A stretch of 64,000 nt of DNA from Actinoplanes italicus (GCF_003001815.1 NZ_PVMZ01000038.1:1-64000), one strand, 5' to 3'. Positions 1 through 11,368 are shown, counted from the first letter of the stretch. Made by a program: numbers and translations. Notes: generated by a model from the sequence alone, not told the origin.

Positions 1-296
1 TTGATGAGGCCGACGGTGGCGGTCTGGACGAGGTCGTCGGTGGGTTCGCCGCGGCCGGAGTAGCGGTGGGCGAGGTGGCGGGCGAGAGGCAGCCACGCCT
101 CGATCGCCCGGTCCCGCAGCCGGGAGTGCTGCCGTCCGGGCGGGGCGGCGGCCATCGCGACGAGCAGTTCGGATGCGCTGGCCGCGGGCACGACGTGCGC
201 GGCGTGGCGCGAGGTCCCGGCGGGCCGCGGTGTGATCACCGCGGGCGGCGGCGCGGCCTGTGACGTTACGACGGGCGGTGATTTCAGCATGGTCAT
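1..296 (-). CDS. SigB/SigF-type RNA polymerase sigma factor (N-terminal part)
   Basis: The reading frame runs off the left edge of the window, so only the first 98 codons are present. After a low-complexity Ala/Pro leader of about 50 residues comes a segment reading RDRAIEAWLPLARHLAHRYS followed by GRGEPTDDLVQTATVGLI. This is the conserved region 1.2/2.1 entry of SigB/SigF/SigG-type alternative sigma factors. The ATG at 296 is preceded by GGAGG seven bases upstream. Such factors usually control stress or developmental genes and are often held by an anti-sigma factor; neither the promoter-recognition region 4 nor a partner gene is visible here. The assignment to the SigB/F group is good, but the exact paralogue is unknown. 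Confidence 0.85.
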   Translation of the reverse strand, partial: MTMLKSPPVVTSQAAPPPAVITPRPAGTSRHAAHVVPAASASELLVAMAAAPPGRQHSRLRDRAIEAWLPLARHLAHRYSGRGEPTDDLVQTATVGLI

Positions 297-543
297 TCGT
301 GGTCCTCCATCAGACGGGCAGAGAGCCGTGCCCGCACGCGGCGACCGTTCTGAAGTGCAACGCTAGCCGAGAAGCCTAGCGCCGACTAGCTGAAAGTATG
401 AGTGACATTGCGTGAACGCCTAAATCACGGAGTGAATTCAGCCTATGGTGACCGCCCACCGGTTACCCGGAGACGCGGGATTTAATGTCGAGCGCACGTG
501 GTACACAGCATCAGCGAACGACCCCTGAAGAACGGACGGCGGG

Positions 544-1371
544 ATGAGCATCCTCGGCATCGACATCGGCGGCTCCGGCGTGAAGGGCGCCCCGGTCGAC
601 CGGCACCACGGCGAGCTCCTCGCCGAGCGGTTCCGCGTGCCCACCCCCCAGCCCGCCGACGTGGACAGCGTGGTGGAGGCGGTCGCCGAGGTGGCGGCAC
701 AGTTCGACGGTTTCGACACCATCGGCGTCACGTTCCCGGGCGTCGTCGTCGACGGCGTGACCCGCAGCGCGGCCAACGTCGACAAGTCGTGGCTCGACGC
801 GCCCGCGGCCCGGCTGTTCACCGAGCGGCTCGGCAAGCCGGTGACGGTCCTCAACGACGCCGACGCGGCCGGGGTCGCCGAGGTCGCGTTCGGCGCCGGT
901 CGCGACCAGGCCGGTCTGATCATGATGCTGACGTTCGGCACCGGCATCGGCAGTGCCCTGTTCCTCGACGGCACGCTCCTGCCCAACACCGAGCTGGGCC
1001 ACCTCGAGATCGACGGCGCCGACGCGGAGCTGCTCGCCTCCGACCGCGTCCGCGAGTCCGAGGACCTGTCCTGGGAGCAGTGGGCGACCCGGGTCGAGCG
1101 CTACCTGCGCCACGTCGAGATGCTGCTCTCCCCTCGCCTGTTCATCGTCGGCGGCGGAGTCAGCAAGAAGTCGGAGAAGTTCTTCCCGCTTCTCGACATC
1201 CGCACCCCGATCGTCCCGGCCACGCTGCTCAACAACGCCGGCATCATCGGCGCCGCGATCGCGGCCGGTCAGGCCGCGGCCGGACCGGGCGGTCAGGCTC
1301 CCGGCGCCTTCCCGGTGGACGCCACCGAGCCGAACGGCGCGATCCCGCTGAGCGAGCGCCAGGCCTCCTGA
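544..1371 (+). CDS. ppgK: Polyphosphate glucokinase (ROK family)
   Basis: This 275-residue protein phosphorylates glucose to glucose-6-phosphate in the cytosol, using inorganic polyphosphate (often ATP as well). The N-terminus ILGIDIGGSGVKGAPVD is the ROK phosphate-binding loop. TVLNDADAAGVAE carries the catalytic Asp, and LTFGTGIGSALFLDGTLLPNTELGH is the ROK sugar/metal region with the typical PpgK spacing; these match actinobacterial PpgK closely. A weak GGACGGCGGG precedes the ATG. It is followed 21 bases later by an F420/FMN split-barrel gene on the same strand. It lies just upstream of the GlgE/TreS region, which fits a role in feeding glucose released from trehalose or glycogen into metabolism; that link is inferred from position only. 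Confidence 0.93.
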   Translation: MSILGIDIGGSGVKGAPVDRHHGELLAERFRVPTPQPADVDSVVEAVAEVAAQFDGFDTIGVTFPGVVVDGVTRSAANVDKSWLDAPAARLFTERLGKPVTVLNDADAAGVAEVAFGAGRDQAGLIMMLTFGTGIGSALFLDGTLLPNTELGHLEIDGADAELLASDRVRESEDLSWEQWATRVERYLRHVEMLLSPRLFIVGGGVSKKSEKFFPLLDIRTPIVPATLLNNAGIIGAAIAAGQAAAGPGGQAPGAFPVDATEPNGAIPLSERQAS

Positions 1372-1392
1372 GACACCCGAGAGGAGATCGAC

Positions 1393-1857
1393 ATGGCGCG
1401 GACCATCGCCACCAACACCAAGGTCACCCGTGAGGATCTGGTCGAGTTCCTGCGGCCGCGGCACCACGCGATCCTGATGACGACGCGTAAGGACGGCCGC
1501 CCGCAATCCTCGCCGAACGCCTGCGGCGTCGACACCGAAGGGCGCATCGTCATCTCGAGTTACCCCGAGCGGGCGAAGGTGGCGAACATCCGCCGCGACC
1601 CCCGGGTGACCCTGTGCGTCCTCTCCGAGGCGTGGAACGGCCCGTGGGTGCAGGTGGACGGGGTCGCCGAGGTCATCGACCTGCCCGACGCCGTCGAACC
1701 GCTGGTCGACTACTTCCGGTCCATCTCCGGCGAGCACCCGGACTGGCACGAGTACCGCCAGGCGATGCGCGACCAGGGAAAATGCCTGATCCGGGTGACC
1801 ATCGAGTCCTGGGGCCCGATCGCGACCGGCGGCTTCCCGGCCCGCCTGGCCGACTGA
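1393..1857 (+). CDS. PPOX-class F420-dependent oxidoreductase, split-barrel fold
   Basis: A 154-residue protein of the pyridoxamine-phosphate-oxidase-like split beta-barrel family, of the actinobacterial subgroup that binds F420 or FMN. The signature segments are FLRPRHHAILMTTRKDGRPQ near the N-terminus, RIVISSYPERAKVANIRRDP in the middle (phosphate/cofactor loop) and a C-terminal WGPIATGGFPARL. It has no signal peptide and is probably a cytosolic dimer. AGAGGAGATCGAC before the ATG is a good ribosome-binding site. It sits 21 bases after ppgK and is probably co-transcribed with it, ending in the 1861-1890 hairpin. The substrate cannot be read from sequence; family members act as reductases, biliverdin reductases or F420 carriers. 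Confidence 0.88.
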   Translation: MARTIATNTKVTREDLVEFLRPRHHAILMTTRKDGRPQSSPNACGVDTEGRIVISSYPERAKVANIRRDPRVTLCVLSEAWNGPWVQVDGVAEVIDLPDAVEPLVDYFRSISGEHPDWHEYRQAMRDQGKCLIRVTIESWGPIATGGFPARLAD

Positions 1858-1860
1858 GCA

Positions 1861-1890
1861 TCCCGGCCGGTCCGTGCGGACCGGCCGGGA
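1861..1890 (+). terminator. Hairpin terminator after the ppgK pair
   Basis: A perfect 13-bp stem (tcccggccggtcc with ggaccggccggga) with the 4-base loop gtgc starts three bases after the stop codon of the split-barrel oxidoreductase gene. There is no T-run, as is common for high-GC terminators. Confidence 0.7.
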
Positions 1891-1970
1891 CTCGTGGACG
1901 AGACCACACCTGGCTCAGGAGCGCCGGCCGGTCAGGCGGAGCGACGCCGACGCCGGTGAGGGCGGCGCCG

Positions 1971-2102
1971 ATGACGGCGGCACCGTGGACGGGGCCGGCG
2001 AGGCGAACGCGCCGATGACGGCGGCACCGTGGACGGGGCCGGCGAGGCGAACGCGCCGATGACGGCGGCACCGTGGACGGGGCCGGCGAGGCGGACGCGC
2101 CG
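1971..2102. repeat. Three tandem copies of a 44-bp unit
   Basis: Units begin at 1971, 2015 and 2059, each starting atgacggcggcaccgtgg. The first two are identical and the third differs by an a-to-g change near its end. The period of 44 shifts the reading frame between copies, which argues against a coding role. Confidence 0.9.
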
Positions 2103-2305
2103 GTTCCGGCGGGCCGCTGCGACGCAGCGCCGCCCACCAGCCCCGCATCCGCCGCCTGCCGTCGGTGGCGAGACGGGCCGTCACCAGCCGGATCCAGGCC
2201 TCCGGGGCGGGACGCGCGGACACGGTTCACCACTGCCGCCAGGCCGCGCATTGCTGCACCGCTTCCGACCTTCTTTCGTGGAGCAAACCGGCCGGAGCGC
2301 GAAGG

Positions 2306-2357
2306 AGGCCGCAAGGCCGGCACCCAGGAGGACTGGGCGGTGCCGGCCTTGCGGCCT
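2306..2357. terminator. Long perfect hairpin, possible bidirectional terminator
   Basis: A perfect 19-bp inverted repeat (aggccgcaaggccggcacc at 2306-2324 with its complement at 2339-2357) has a 14-base loop. It lies between convergent genes and has no T-run. It could terminate transcription from either side, or it could be a remnant of a mobile repeat. Confidence 0.45.
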
Positions 2358-2427
2358 CAGGACCCTCCCGTTCCGGCGGGCGAGCGCGTACGCGCGCAGG
2401 CCCTCGGGAGGGGAAGTAGATAAGTAG

Positions 2428-2470
2428 CAAAAAGAGCTATACGGGCATCATCACCACGGATCGTGCCCGT
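2428..2470 (-). terminator. Rho-independent terminator for the leftward gene
   Basis: On the minus strand, ACGGGCA pairs with TGCCCGT (2464-2470 with 2441-2447) and is followed by a run of five T (2429-2433). A T-run is rare in this high-GC DNA, so this looks like a genuine intrinsic terminator. A second foldback (outer arms 2471-2478 and 2527-2534, inner arms 2488-2496 and 2509-2517) lies between the stop codon and the terminator. Confidence 0.7.
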
Positions 2471-2536
2471 CGGTGTCGAGGGCTCCCCAATCGGCTGTGC
2501 GGAGCCGTAGCCGATTGCGGCGCCCGCGACACCGGC

Positions 2537-3160
2537 TCAAAGGGCGCGATCCCCGCCGAGCGAAGCGAGGCCGTCAGGCCCAGCGAGGCCATCGGACACC
2601 ACCTCGGCGTCCAGCAGGTAGCGGAGCGTGTCGCGGTGTATGACGGCGATGGGCTCCAGCAGGTCGGGGTGCCGCAGCAACGCGGAGGCCTCGCGGTCAC
2701 GGGCGTCCGGCGTGAGCAGGCGGCGGAACTCGTTGGGCCGGGTGTCCGAGGCACGGCGGGCGTGCGGACGGGGCCGCTGGTCGGGGATGGGCATGGCGGC
2801 GATGACGGCGTCGACACCGCGACGGGCCAGCAGGGGGTCGGCCAGGAGGCAGGCGGCCCAGCTGACGACGACCTCGTCGACCCAGGTGCGCCAGCCCTCG
2901 CCCTCGGCGAACTCGTCGTCGGGCTCGCTGCCGGCCTTCCAGTCGAGGACGGCGGAGCCGCCGGGACCGGCGATGGCGACGAGCGCGGCGTCGATCTCGG
3001 TGGGATAGCGCAACCAGGCGGCGACCGTGACGGCCTGCCGGGCCTGGAGTTCGGCGAGCGTGTGGGCCACCGTGTTGGATTCGCCGCCCGGGTAGGCGCG
3101 GGCCAGCCAGTGGGTGCTGGCGGCGATCACCGGGGACAGTGCGGTGGACGGTCCGGCCAC
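2537..3160 (-). CDS. Conserved hypothetical protein, 207 aa
   Basis: I do not recognise this family. The protein has no signal peptide or clear membrane segment. It is rich in Ala, Arg and acidic residues, with a helical-looking N-terminal half (IAASTHWLARAYPGGESNTV) and a Trp-rich middle (EGWRTWVDEVVVSWAACLLA). The GTG start at 3160 is supported by AAGGGAG eight bases upstream; an ATG would lie in a different frame. It is divergent from glgE, with about 400 bases between them, and is followed by a structured segment and an intrinsic terminator. G+C-rich third positions are consistent with a real gene. Confidence 0.65.
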   Translation of the reverse strand: MAGPSTALSPVIAASTHWLARAYPGGESNTVAHTLAELQARQAVTVAAWLRYPTEIDAALVAIAGPGGSAVLDWKAGSEPDDEFAEGEGWRTWVDEVVVSWAACLLADPLLARRGVDAVIAAMPIPDQRPRPHARRASDTRPNEFRRLLTPDARDREASALLRHPDLLEPIAVIHRDTLRYLLDAEVVSDGLAGPDGLASLGGDRAL

Positions 3161-3564
3161 GTTCGAGCTCCCTTCGTGCGCTTGCCGGGGCGGCTCGCGT
3201 CAGGGATATAGCTCGGTGGTTCGGGGGCCGTCTTGAGCAGGGTTCCTCGATGGCAACGCACCGCAACCGTCGCACTCCCGTGCCACCGGGGAGGCGGGAC
3301 GACCGGCGGGCACGAGGTGGCCCCGATGGGACCACGATCCGGCCGCGGAAAGATGAACGCCTGTTGCGAGCAGGTGAAATTGTCGTGTTTTCCGGCGGCG
3401 CGCGGCCGCGTCTGGATGCGCCACCGGCACCCGCCTCCGGTAGGTTGGGACGCAGCGGCGATCGGCCGTTTCAAAAACTCCACTCCGGAGAAGTCATAGA
3501 GACGACGGCGGTGGTTTTCCCGGTCGCCAAACCCTCCCGCGCCCCTCTGACTACGGTGGAGATC
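3161..3564. other. Divergent promoter region upstream of glgE
   Basis: This 404-base stretch lies between the leftward hypothetical gene and glgE. The glgE frame stays open back to 3139, but that extension has no family similarity and no ribosome-binding site. I read the region as non-coding, holding the promoters of both genes. No clear operator is visible. A TACGGT hexamer near 3552 could be a -10 element for glgE, but this is weak. Confidence 0.5.
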
Positions 3565-5529
3565 ATGACCGGTCGCTTCCCCATCGAAGACGTGACACCG
3601 GCCGTTTCCGGTGGCCGCTACCCCGCGAAGGCGGTGGTCGGCGAATTGGTTCCCGTCTCGGCGGTGTCCTATCGCGAAGGTCATCACGCACTCGGTGTGA
3701 ACGTGGTATGGCGTTCGCCGGACGGCGAGACCCAGCCCTTCACGCGGATGACGCCCGGTGAGCCGGGCCTCGACCAGTGGCATGCCGCGATCCGGCCCGA
3801 CGGGGTCGGCCGGTGGACGTTCACGGTGGAGGCGTTCGACGATCCGTACCGGACGTGGCGCGACGCCGTGGTGAAGAAGATCGGCGCCGGACAGGGTGCC
3901 GAGGATCTGGCGAACGATCTGGCCGAGGGCGCGGACGTGCTCGACCTGGCCACCAAGATCGTGCCGGCGGAGCACGAGGAGTCGGTCCGGGAGGCGGCCG
4001 CGGCGCTGCGTGACTCGCAGAAGTCGCTGTTCGGCCGGGTGACGCCGGCTCTGGATCTGGAGGAGCTGCTCTGGCACAACCCGGTCCGGCAGCTGGTCAC
4101 CACGACCCGGTCGTTCGCGATCTGGGTGGACCGCAAGCGGGCGCTCTACTCGGCGTGGTACGAGTTCTTCCCACGCTCGGAGGGCGCCGAGATCGGCCCG
4201 GACGCGACGCCGATCAAGCACGGCACCTTCGCGACCGCGGCGAAGCGGCTTCCGGCGATCGCGGCGATGGGCTTCAACGTGGTCTATCTGCCGCCGATCC
4301 ACCCGATCGGCAAGGTCAATCGCAAGGGCCGTAACAACACGCTGACGCCGCGCCCGGTGGACGTCGGCTCGCCGTGGGCGATCGGCTCGGACGAGGGCGG
4401 CCACGACGCGATCCACCCGCAGCTGGGCACCCTGGAGGACTTCCGCGAGTTCGTCCGGCAGACCGAGGAACTGGGCATGGAGGTGGCGCTCGACCTGGCG
4501 CTGCAGGCCGCGCCGGACCACCCGTGGGTCAAGCAGTTCCCGCAGTTCTTCACGACCAAGGCGGACGGCACGATCGCGTACGCCGAGAACCCGCCCAAGA
4601 AGTACCAGGACATCTACCCGATCAACTGGGACAACGACTACCGCACGCTGCGCGACGAGGTCTACCGCGTGGTGATGCACTGGGTGAACAACGGCGTCAA
4701 GATCTTCCGCGTCGACAACCCGCACACCAAGGCGATCAACTTCTGGCAGTGGCTGATCGCCAAGGTCAAGGAGACCGATCCGGACGTGCTGTTCCTGGCC
4801 GAGGCGTTCACCCGGCCGGCCATGATGAACGGACTCGGCAAGATCGGGTTCACGCAGTCGTACACCTATTTCACCTGGCGCAACTCCGCCCCCGAGATGC
4901 GTCAGTACATGCAGGAGCTACTCACCTCGATCGACTGGATGAGGCCGAACTTCTGGCCGAACACGCCGGACATCCTGCACGAGGCGCTGCAGAACGGCGG
5001 CCCGCCGATGTTCAAGATCCGGGCGGTGCTGGCGTCGATGCTGACCCCGTCCTGGGGGATCTATTCGGGGTACGAGTTGTTCGAGCACGTGCCGAGGCCG
5101 GGTGCCGAGGAGTACATCGACAACGAGAAGTTCGAGCTGAAGCCACGTGACTGGGCGGGCGCCGAGCGTGCCGGCCGGTCGCTCGCGCCCTACCTCACGA
5201 AGCTCAACCGCATCCGTGACGAGAACCCGGCGCTGCACTGGCTGCGCAACCTGCGGTTCCACGAGATCGACAACGGCGCGCTGCTCTGCTTCTCCAAACG
5301 GGATCCCGACACCGGCAACACGGTTCTGGTCATCTGCTCGTTCGACTCGGCCAACGTGCAGTGGGGCAACACCGCCCTGGACCTGCCGGCACTCGGTTTC
5401 GACTGGCACGAGCGCTTCACGGTCGTCGACCAGATCAGCGGGGCGACATACGAGTGGGGTCAGCACAACGCGGTCCGGATCGACCCGTTCGTCGAGCCGG
5501 CGCACGTTTTCGTCATCAAGGCGAGGTAG
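3565..5529 (+). CDS. glgE: Alpha-1,4-glucan:maltose-1-phosphate maltosyltransferase
   Basis: GlgE transfers maltose from maltose-1-phosphate to the non-reducing end of linear alpha-1,4-glucans in the cytosol (GH13_3). The ATG at 3565 follows GGTGGAGATC and gives a 654-residue protein, normal for the family. The N-terminal beta-domain (about 1-200) is followed by the (beta/alpha)8 barrel, starting at GFNVVYLPPIHPIGKVNRKG. VKIFRVDNPHTK carries the nucleophile Asp384, and LFLAEAFTRP carries the acid/base Glu413. SWGIYSGYELFE precedes the C-terminal domain. The gene is first in glgE-treS-mak-glgB, so maltose-1-phosphate made by the maltokinase is consumed here and the product is branched by GlgB. 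The gap to treS is 21 bases. Confidence 0.96.
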   Translation: MTGRFPIEDVTPAVSGGRYPAKAVVGELVPVSAVSYREGHHALGVNVVWRSPDGETQPFTRMTPGEPGLDQWHAAIRPDGVGRWTFTVEAFDDPYRTWRDAVVKKIGAGQGAEDLANDLAEGADVLDLATKIVPAEHEESVREAAAALRDSQKSLFGRVTPALDLEELLWHNPVRQLVTTTRSFAIWVDRKRALYSAWYEFFPRSEGAEIGPDATPIKHGTFATAAKRLPAIAAMGFNVVYLPPIHPIGKVNRKGRNNTLTPRPVDVGSPWAIGSDEGGHDAIHPQLGTLEDFREFVRQTEELGMEVALDLALQAAPDHPWVKQFPQFFTTKADGTIAYAENPPKKYQDIYPINWDNDYRTLRDEVYRVVMHWVNNGVKIFRVDNPHTKAINFWQWLIAKVKETDPDVLFLAEAFTRPAMMNGLGKIGFTQSYTYFTWRNSAPEMRQYMQELLTSIDWMRPNFWPNTPDILHEALQNGGPPMFKIRAVLASMLTPSWGIYSGYELFEHVPRPGAEEYIDNEKFELKPRDWAGAERAGRSLAPYLTKLNRIRDENPALHWLRNLRFHEIDNGALLCFSKRDPDTGNTVLVICSFDSANVQWGNTALDLPALGFDWHERFTVVDQISGATYEWGQHNAVRIDPFVEPAHVFVIKAR

Positions 5530-5550
5530 CAGGGTAGGGGGAGCAACCTG

Positions 5551-7308
5551 ATGGAGCTGTCGAGCGAGCACGACCCGGCCGAGGGGAGTCACAACGAGGG
5601 CGGGGTGGTCGAGCACCCGACCTCCGACGACTTCGGGCACGCCCGGGCGCTTCCGGCGGACCGGACCTGGTTCCAGCGGGCCGTGTTCTACGAGGTGCTG
5701 GTCCGGGCGTTCTACGACTCGGGCTCGGACGGCGGCGGTGACCTGCGCGGGCTCATCGAACGGCTCGATTATCTGCAGTGGCTCGGTGTGGACTGTCTGT
5801 GGCTGCCGCCGTTCTACGATTCGCCGCTGCGCGACGGCGGCTACGACATCCGCGACTTCTACAAGGTGCTGCCGGAGTTCGGCACGGTCGAGGACTTCGT
5901 GGCCCTGCTGGACGCGGCGCACAAGCGCGGCATCCGTGTCATCACCGACCTGGTCATGAACCACACGTCGGACTCGCACCCGTGGTTCCAGGCGTCCCGG
6001 CACGACCCGGAGGGGCCGTACGGCGACTTCTACGTCTGGAACGACACCAGCGAGAAGTACCAGGACGCGCGGATCATCTTCGTCGACACCGAGGAGTCGA
6101 ACTGGACGTTCGACCCGGTGCGGCGGCAGTTCTACTGGCACCGGTTCTTCTCGCACCAGCCGGATCTCAACTACGAGAACCCGAAGGTGCAGGAGGCCAT
6201 GCTGGACGTGCTGCGGTTCTGGCTGGACCTCGGCATCGACGGGTTCCGGCTGGACGCGGTGCCGTACCTCTTCGAGGAGGAGGGCACCAACTGCGAGAAC
6301 CTGCCGCAGACCCACGCGTTCCTCAAGCACTGCCGCAAGGTGATCGACGACGAGTTCCCGGGCCGCGTGCTGCTGGCCGAGGCGAACCAGTGGCCGGCCG
6401 ACGTGGTGGAGTACTTCGGCGACGCCCGCAGTGGTGGCGACGAGTGCCACATGGCGTTCCACTTCCCGCTGATGCCACGGATCTTCATGGCCGTACGCCG
6501 GGAATCGCGTTTCCCGATCTCGGAGATCCTGGCGCAGACACCGGCCATCCCGGAGAACACCCAGTGGGGCATCTTCCTGCGTAACCATGACGAGCTGACG
6601 CTCGAGATGGTGACCGACGAAGAACGCGACTACATGTATTCGGAGTACGCCAAGGACCCGCGGATGAAGGCGAACGTCGGCATCCGTCGCCGGCTCGCGC
6701 CGCTGCTGGAGAACGACCGGAACCAGATCGAGCTGTTCACCGCCATGCTGCTGTCGCTGCCCGGGTCGCCGGTGCTGTACTACGGCGACGAGATCGGTAT
6801 GGGCGACAACATCTGGCTCGGTGACCGCGACGGCGTGCGCACCCCGATGCAGTGGACGCCGGACCGTAACGCCGGTTTCTCCACCGCCACACCGGGCCGC
6901 CTCTACCTTCCGGTCAACCAGGACCCGGTGTACGGGTATCAGGCGGTCAATGTGGAGGCGCAGCGCGACAGCGCCACCTCCCTGTTGAACTGGACGCGCA
7001 CCATGCTGGCCGTCCGGCGCAGACACGAGGCGTTCGCCGTCGGCACGTTCCGCGAGCTGGGCGGCTCCAACCCGTCGGTTCTCGCCTATCTGCGCGAGCT
7101 CGGCGACGACGTGGTGCTCTGCGTCAACAACCTGTCACGCTTCCCGCAACCGATCGAGCTGAACCTGCAGCACTGGAACGGTTACACCCCCGTGGAGCTG
7201 ACCGGGCACGTCAACTTCCCCCGGATCGGGCAGCTGCCCTACCTGCTGACGCTTCCGGGGCACGGGTTCTACTGGTTCCAGTTGTGCGGGTCGGAGGAGA
7301 AGCAATGA
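5551..7308 (+). CDS. treS: Trehalose synthase / maltose alpha-D-glucosyltransferase
   Basis: TreS interconverts trehalose and maltose by intramolecular glucosyl transfer (GH13_16). The 585-residue protein has the canonical GH13 regions: DLVMNHTSDSHPWF, GIDGFRLDAVPYL with nucleophile Asp235, LLAEANQWP with acid/base Glu277, and FLRNHDELTLEM with Asp347. The first 35 residues form an acidic, unstructured extension common in actinobacterial TreS. The ATG at 5551 is 21 bases after glgE. Its stop overlaps the start of the maltokinase gene in an ATGA, implying translational coupling. TreS and maltokinase form a complex in mycobacteria, and the coupled order here suits that. The maltokinase is not fused to TreS as it is in some other bacteria. 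Confidence 0.95.
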   Translation: MELSSEHDPAEGSHNEGGVVEHPTSDDFGHARALPADRTWFQRAVFYEVLVRAFYDSGSDGGGDLRGLIERLDYLQWLGVDCLWLPPFYDSPLRDGGYDIRDFYKVLPEFGTVEDFVALLDAAHKRGIRVITDLVMNHTSDSHPWFQASRHDPEGPYGDFYVWNDTSEKYQDARIIFVDTEESNWTFDPVRRQFYWHRFFSHQPDLNYENPKVQEAMLDVLRFWLDLGIDGFRLDAVPYLFEEEGTNCENLPQTHAFLKHCRKVIDDEFPGRVLLAEANQWPADVVEYFGDARSGGDECHMAFHFPLMPRIFMAVRRESRFPISEILAQTPAIPENTQWGIFLRNHDELTLEMVTDEERDYMYSEYAKDPRMKANVGIRRRLAPLLENDRNQIELFTAMLLSLPGSPVLYYGDEIGMGDNIWLGDRDGVRTPMQWTPDRNAGFSTATPGRLYLPVNQDPVYGYQAVNVEAQRDSATSLLNWTRTMLAVRRRHEAFAVGTFRELGGSNPSVLAYLRELGDDVVLCVNNLSRFPQPIELNLQHWNGYTPVELTGHVNFPRIGQLPYLLTLPGHGFYWFQLCGSEEKQ

Positions 7309-8605
7309 CGCTGCCTTTCGCCGAGTGGTTACCGAAACAACGCTGGTACGCCGGACGCAGCCGGGTGCTCTCGTCGGTCAAGGAGGCGTCCGCCACCGGT
7401 CTCGGCGACGACCTGGAACTCGTCCTCGTCGACGTCGAGTACACCGACGGCAGCTCCGAGCGGTACCAGGTCCTGGTCGGCTGGGGTGACGGGCCGATCC
7501 CCGAGTACAGCACGGTGGCCACCATCGGCACCGCCGACGACGGACGGGTCGGTTACGACGCCCTCTACGACCCGGCGGCCGCACGGCACCTGCTGTCTCT
7601 GGTCGACCGGTCCGAACTGGCCGGTGACATCGTCTTCGAGAAGGAGCCCGGCATCACGCTGCCGCTGGAGGCCTGGCCGCGGGTGTTCGACGCGGAGCAG
7701 AGCAACACCAGCGTGATCTTCGACCAGGACGCCATTCTCAAGGTGTTCCGGCGGGTCACCTGCGGGATCAACCCGGACATCGAACTGAACCGGGTTCTCG
7801 GCCGGGCCGGCAACCCGCACGTGGCCCGGTTGTACGGCTCGTTCCAGGCCGAGGACAACTGCTCGCTCGGCATGGTCACCCAGTACGCGGTCAACTCGGC
7901 CGAGGGCTGGGCCATGGCGACGGCGTCGGCACGTGACCTGTTCGCCGACGCCGCCTTCGCCGCGGACGAGGTCGGCGGCGACTTCCAGGGCGAGTCGTAC
8001 CGGCTCGGCGAGGCGGTCGCGTCGGTCCACCTGACCCTGGCCGAGCAGCTGGGCACCGGACCGGCGCCGTTCCCGGTCGACGCGGTGCTGGCCCGGCTGC
8101 GCACCGCCACGAACGCCGTCCCGGAGCTGCAGCAGTACGTCCCGGCGATCACCGACCGGTTCCGCTCGCTCACCGGCGAGCAGGTCGAGGTGCAGCGCAT
8201 CCACGGCGACCTGCACCTCGGGCAGGTGCTGCGCACCCCGGAGAGCTGGCTGCTGATCGATTTCGAGGGTGAGCCCGGCCAGCCGCTCGACGAACGGCGG
8301 CTGCCCGACTCGCCGCTGCGCGACGTGGCCGGGGTGCTGCGCTCCTACGAGTACGCGGCGTACCAGCTGCTGGTCGACCAGGACGACGACGAGCACCTGG
8401 CGGCACGCGCCCGCGAGTGGGTGGACCGCAACCGGGCGGCGTTCTGCGACGGCTACACCCACGTGGCGGGCACCGACCCGCGTGACCATCGTGCGCTGCT
8501 CGCGGCGTACGAGCTCGACAAGGCGGTCTACGAGGCCGCCTATGAATCCCGGCACCGGCCGGGCTGGCTGCGGATCCCCCTGCGGTCGGTCGCCCGGCTA
8601 GTCGG

Positions 8606-8609
<4 letters not shown>
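7305..8609 (+). CDS. mak: Maltokinase (Pep2 type)
   Basis: Phosphorylates maltose to maltose-1-phosphate with ATP, supplying GlgE. The 434-residue product starts at the ATG of 7305 with GGAGGAG just upstream; a longer frame from 7284 would bury this site. The N-terminus has the family hallmark WLPKQRWYAGRSR. The kinase core shows RIHGDLHLGQVL with catalytic Asp302 and LLIDFEGEPGQPL as the metal-binding segment of the aminoglycoside-phosphotransferase-like fold. The start overlaps treS by four bases and the stop overlaps an in-frame ATG of glgB by four, so the three genes are translationally linked. No membrane segment is present, so the enzyme is cytosolic. Confidence 0.95.
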
Positions 8610-10791
<2,182 letters not shown>

Positions 10792-10795
<4 letters not shown>

Positions 10796-11334
10796 CGCGA
10801 GCCCGGGAACAGCTCACGCAGGCGTGGGACGTGGTATTCCCGGCTCCAGTCCGGCTTCAACGGGTCGGACCGGAGCCGGACGCCACGCGCCTCCACGGCC
10901 TCCCACAGCGCCGAGCCGTCGTCGTCGGTGTAGGCGTGGCCGGCGACGTAGGCCAGGCACTCCCACTCCGGCCACTCCTCGTCGTTCCACCGGCCCCGGG
11001 GCTTCGCCGCGAGGCGCCGCACCGCCGGCAGACCGGCCAACGCGTCCGGGTCGGCGGCCACCGTCTCGAACGCCTCCCGCCCGCGCCCGATGAGCCAGCA
11101 CTGGAAGTACCAGAAGCCGTCGGTGGAGCACCCGTCCTTGATCACGTCGGCGGCGGTCCACATGTGGGCGTGGTCGATGCGGTCGCGCAGCTCCTGCAGG
11201 CGGATCGTGAAGTCCTCGATCTCGGAGGGGCCGAGCTCGCGCAGAGTCGCGGTCAGCCACTCCTCGCGCTCGTCCTTGGTGCCGCCCTCGGCCGCACTGC
11301 GCTCGATCAGCCGCCAGAAACCGTCGATGTCCAT
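10792..11334 (-). CDS. DUF4240 domain protein
   Basis: A 180-residue protein matching the DUF4240 family. The N-terminus MDIDGFWRLIERSA, the middle IDHAHMWTAADVIKDGCSTD with GFWYFQCWLIGRGREAFE, and EWPEWECLAYVAGHAYT are its typical features. It has no signal peptide, metal-binding motif or membrane segment; the function of the family is not known. The stop codon overlaps that of glgB by four bases in the opposite orientation. The next gene on the same strand starts 34 bases further left, with its stop at 11369, so the two could share a transcript. Confidence 0.88.
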
Positions 11335-11368
11335 GCCGGAGATTCGACCACGGGGGTACGACAGTTTC

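Larger units (their letters stand above)
1891..2424. other. Gene-poor convergent spacer with tandem repeat and long hairpin
   Basis: This spacer separates the rightward oxidoreductase gene from a leftward gene. Open frames exist on both strands, but they cross a 44-bp tandem repeat whose unit is not a multiple of three. They have no ribosome-binding site and resemble no family I know. I therefore see no gene here, only the repeat (1971-2102) and the hairpin (2306-2357). Confidence 0.6.

Noticed and set aside
430..500. GGTTAC...GGGATT as a SigB/SigF-type promoter before ppgK
   Set aside because: The spacing of ten bases is too short for this promoter class.
511..1749. A 412-codon open frame on the minus strand opposite ppgK
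   Set aside because: It is a shadow of the high-GC third positions of ppgK and the following gene. The plus-strand product has full ROK-kinase motifs, and the antisense frame has no similarity or ribosome-binding site.
1915..2223. A 102-codon minus-strand frame across the 44-bp repeat
   Set aside because: The repeat shifts frame between copies, the composition is Arg/Pro-biased and no ribosome-binding site was found.
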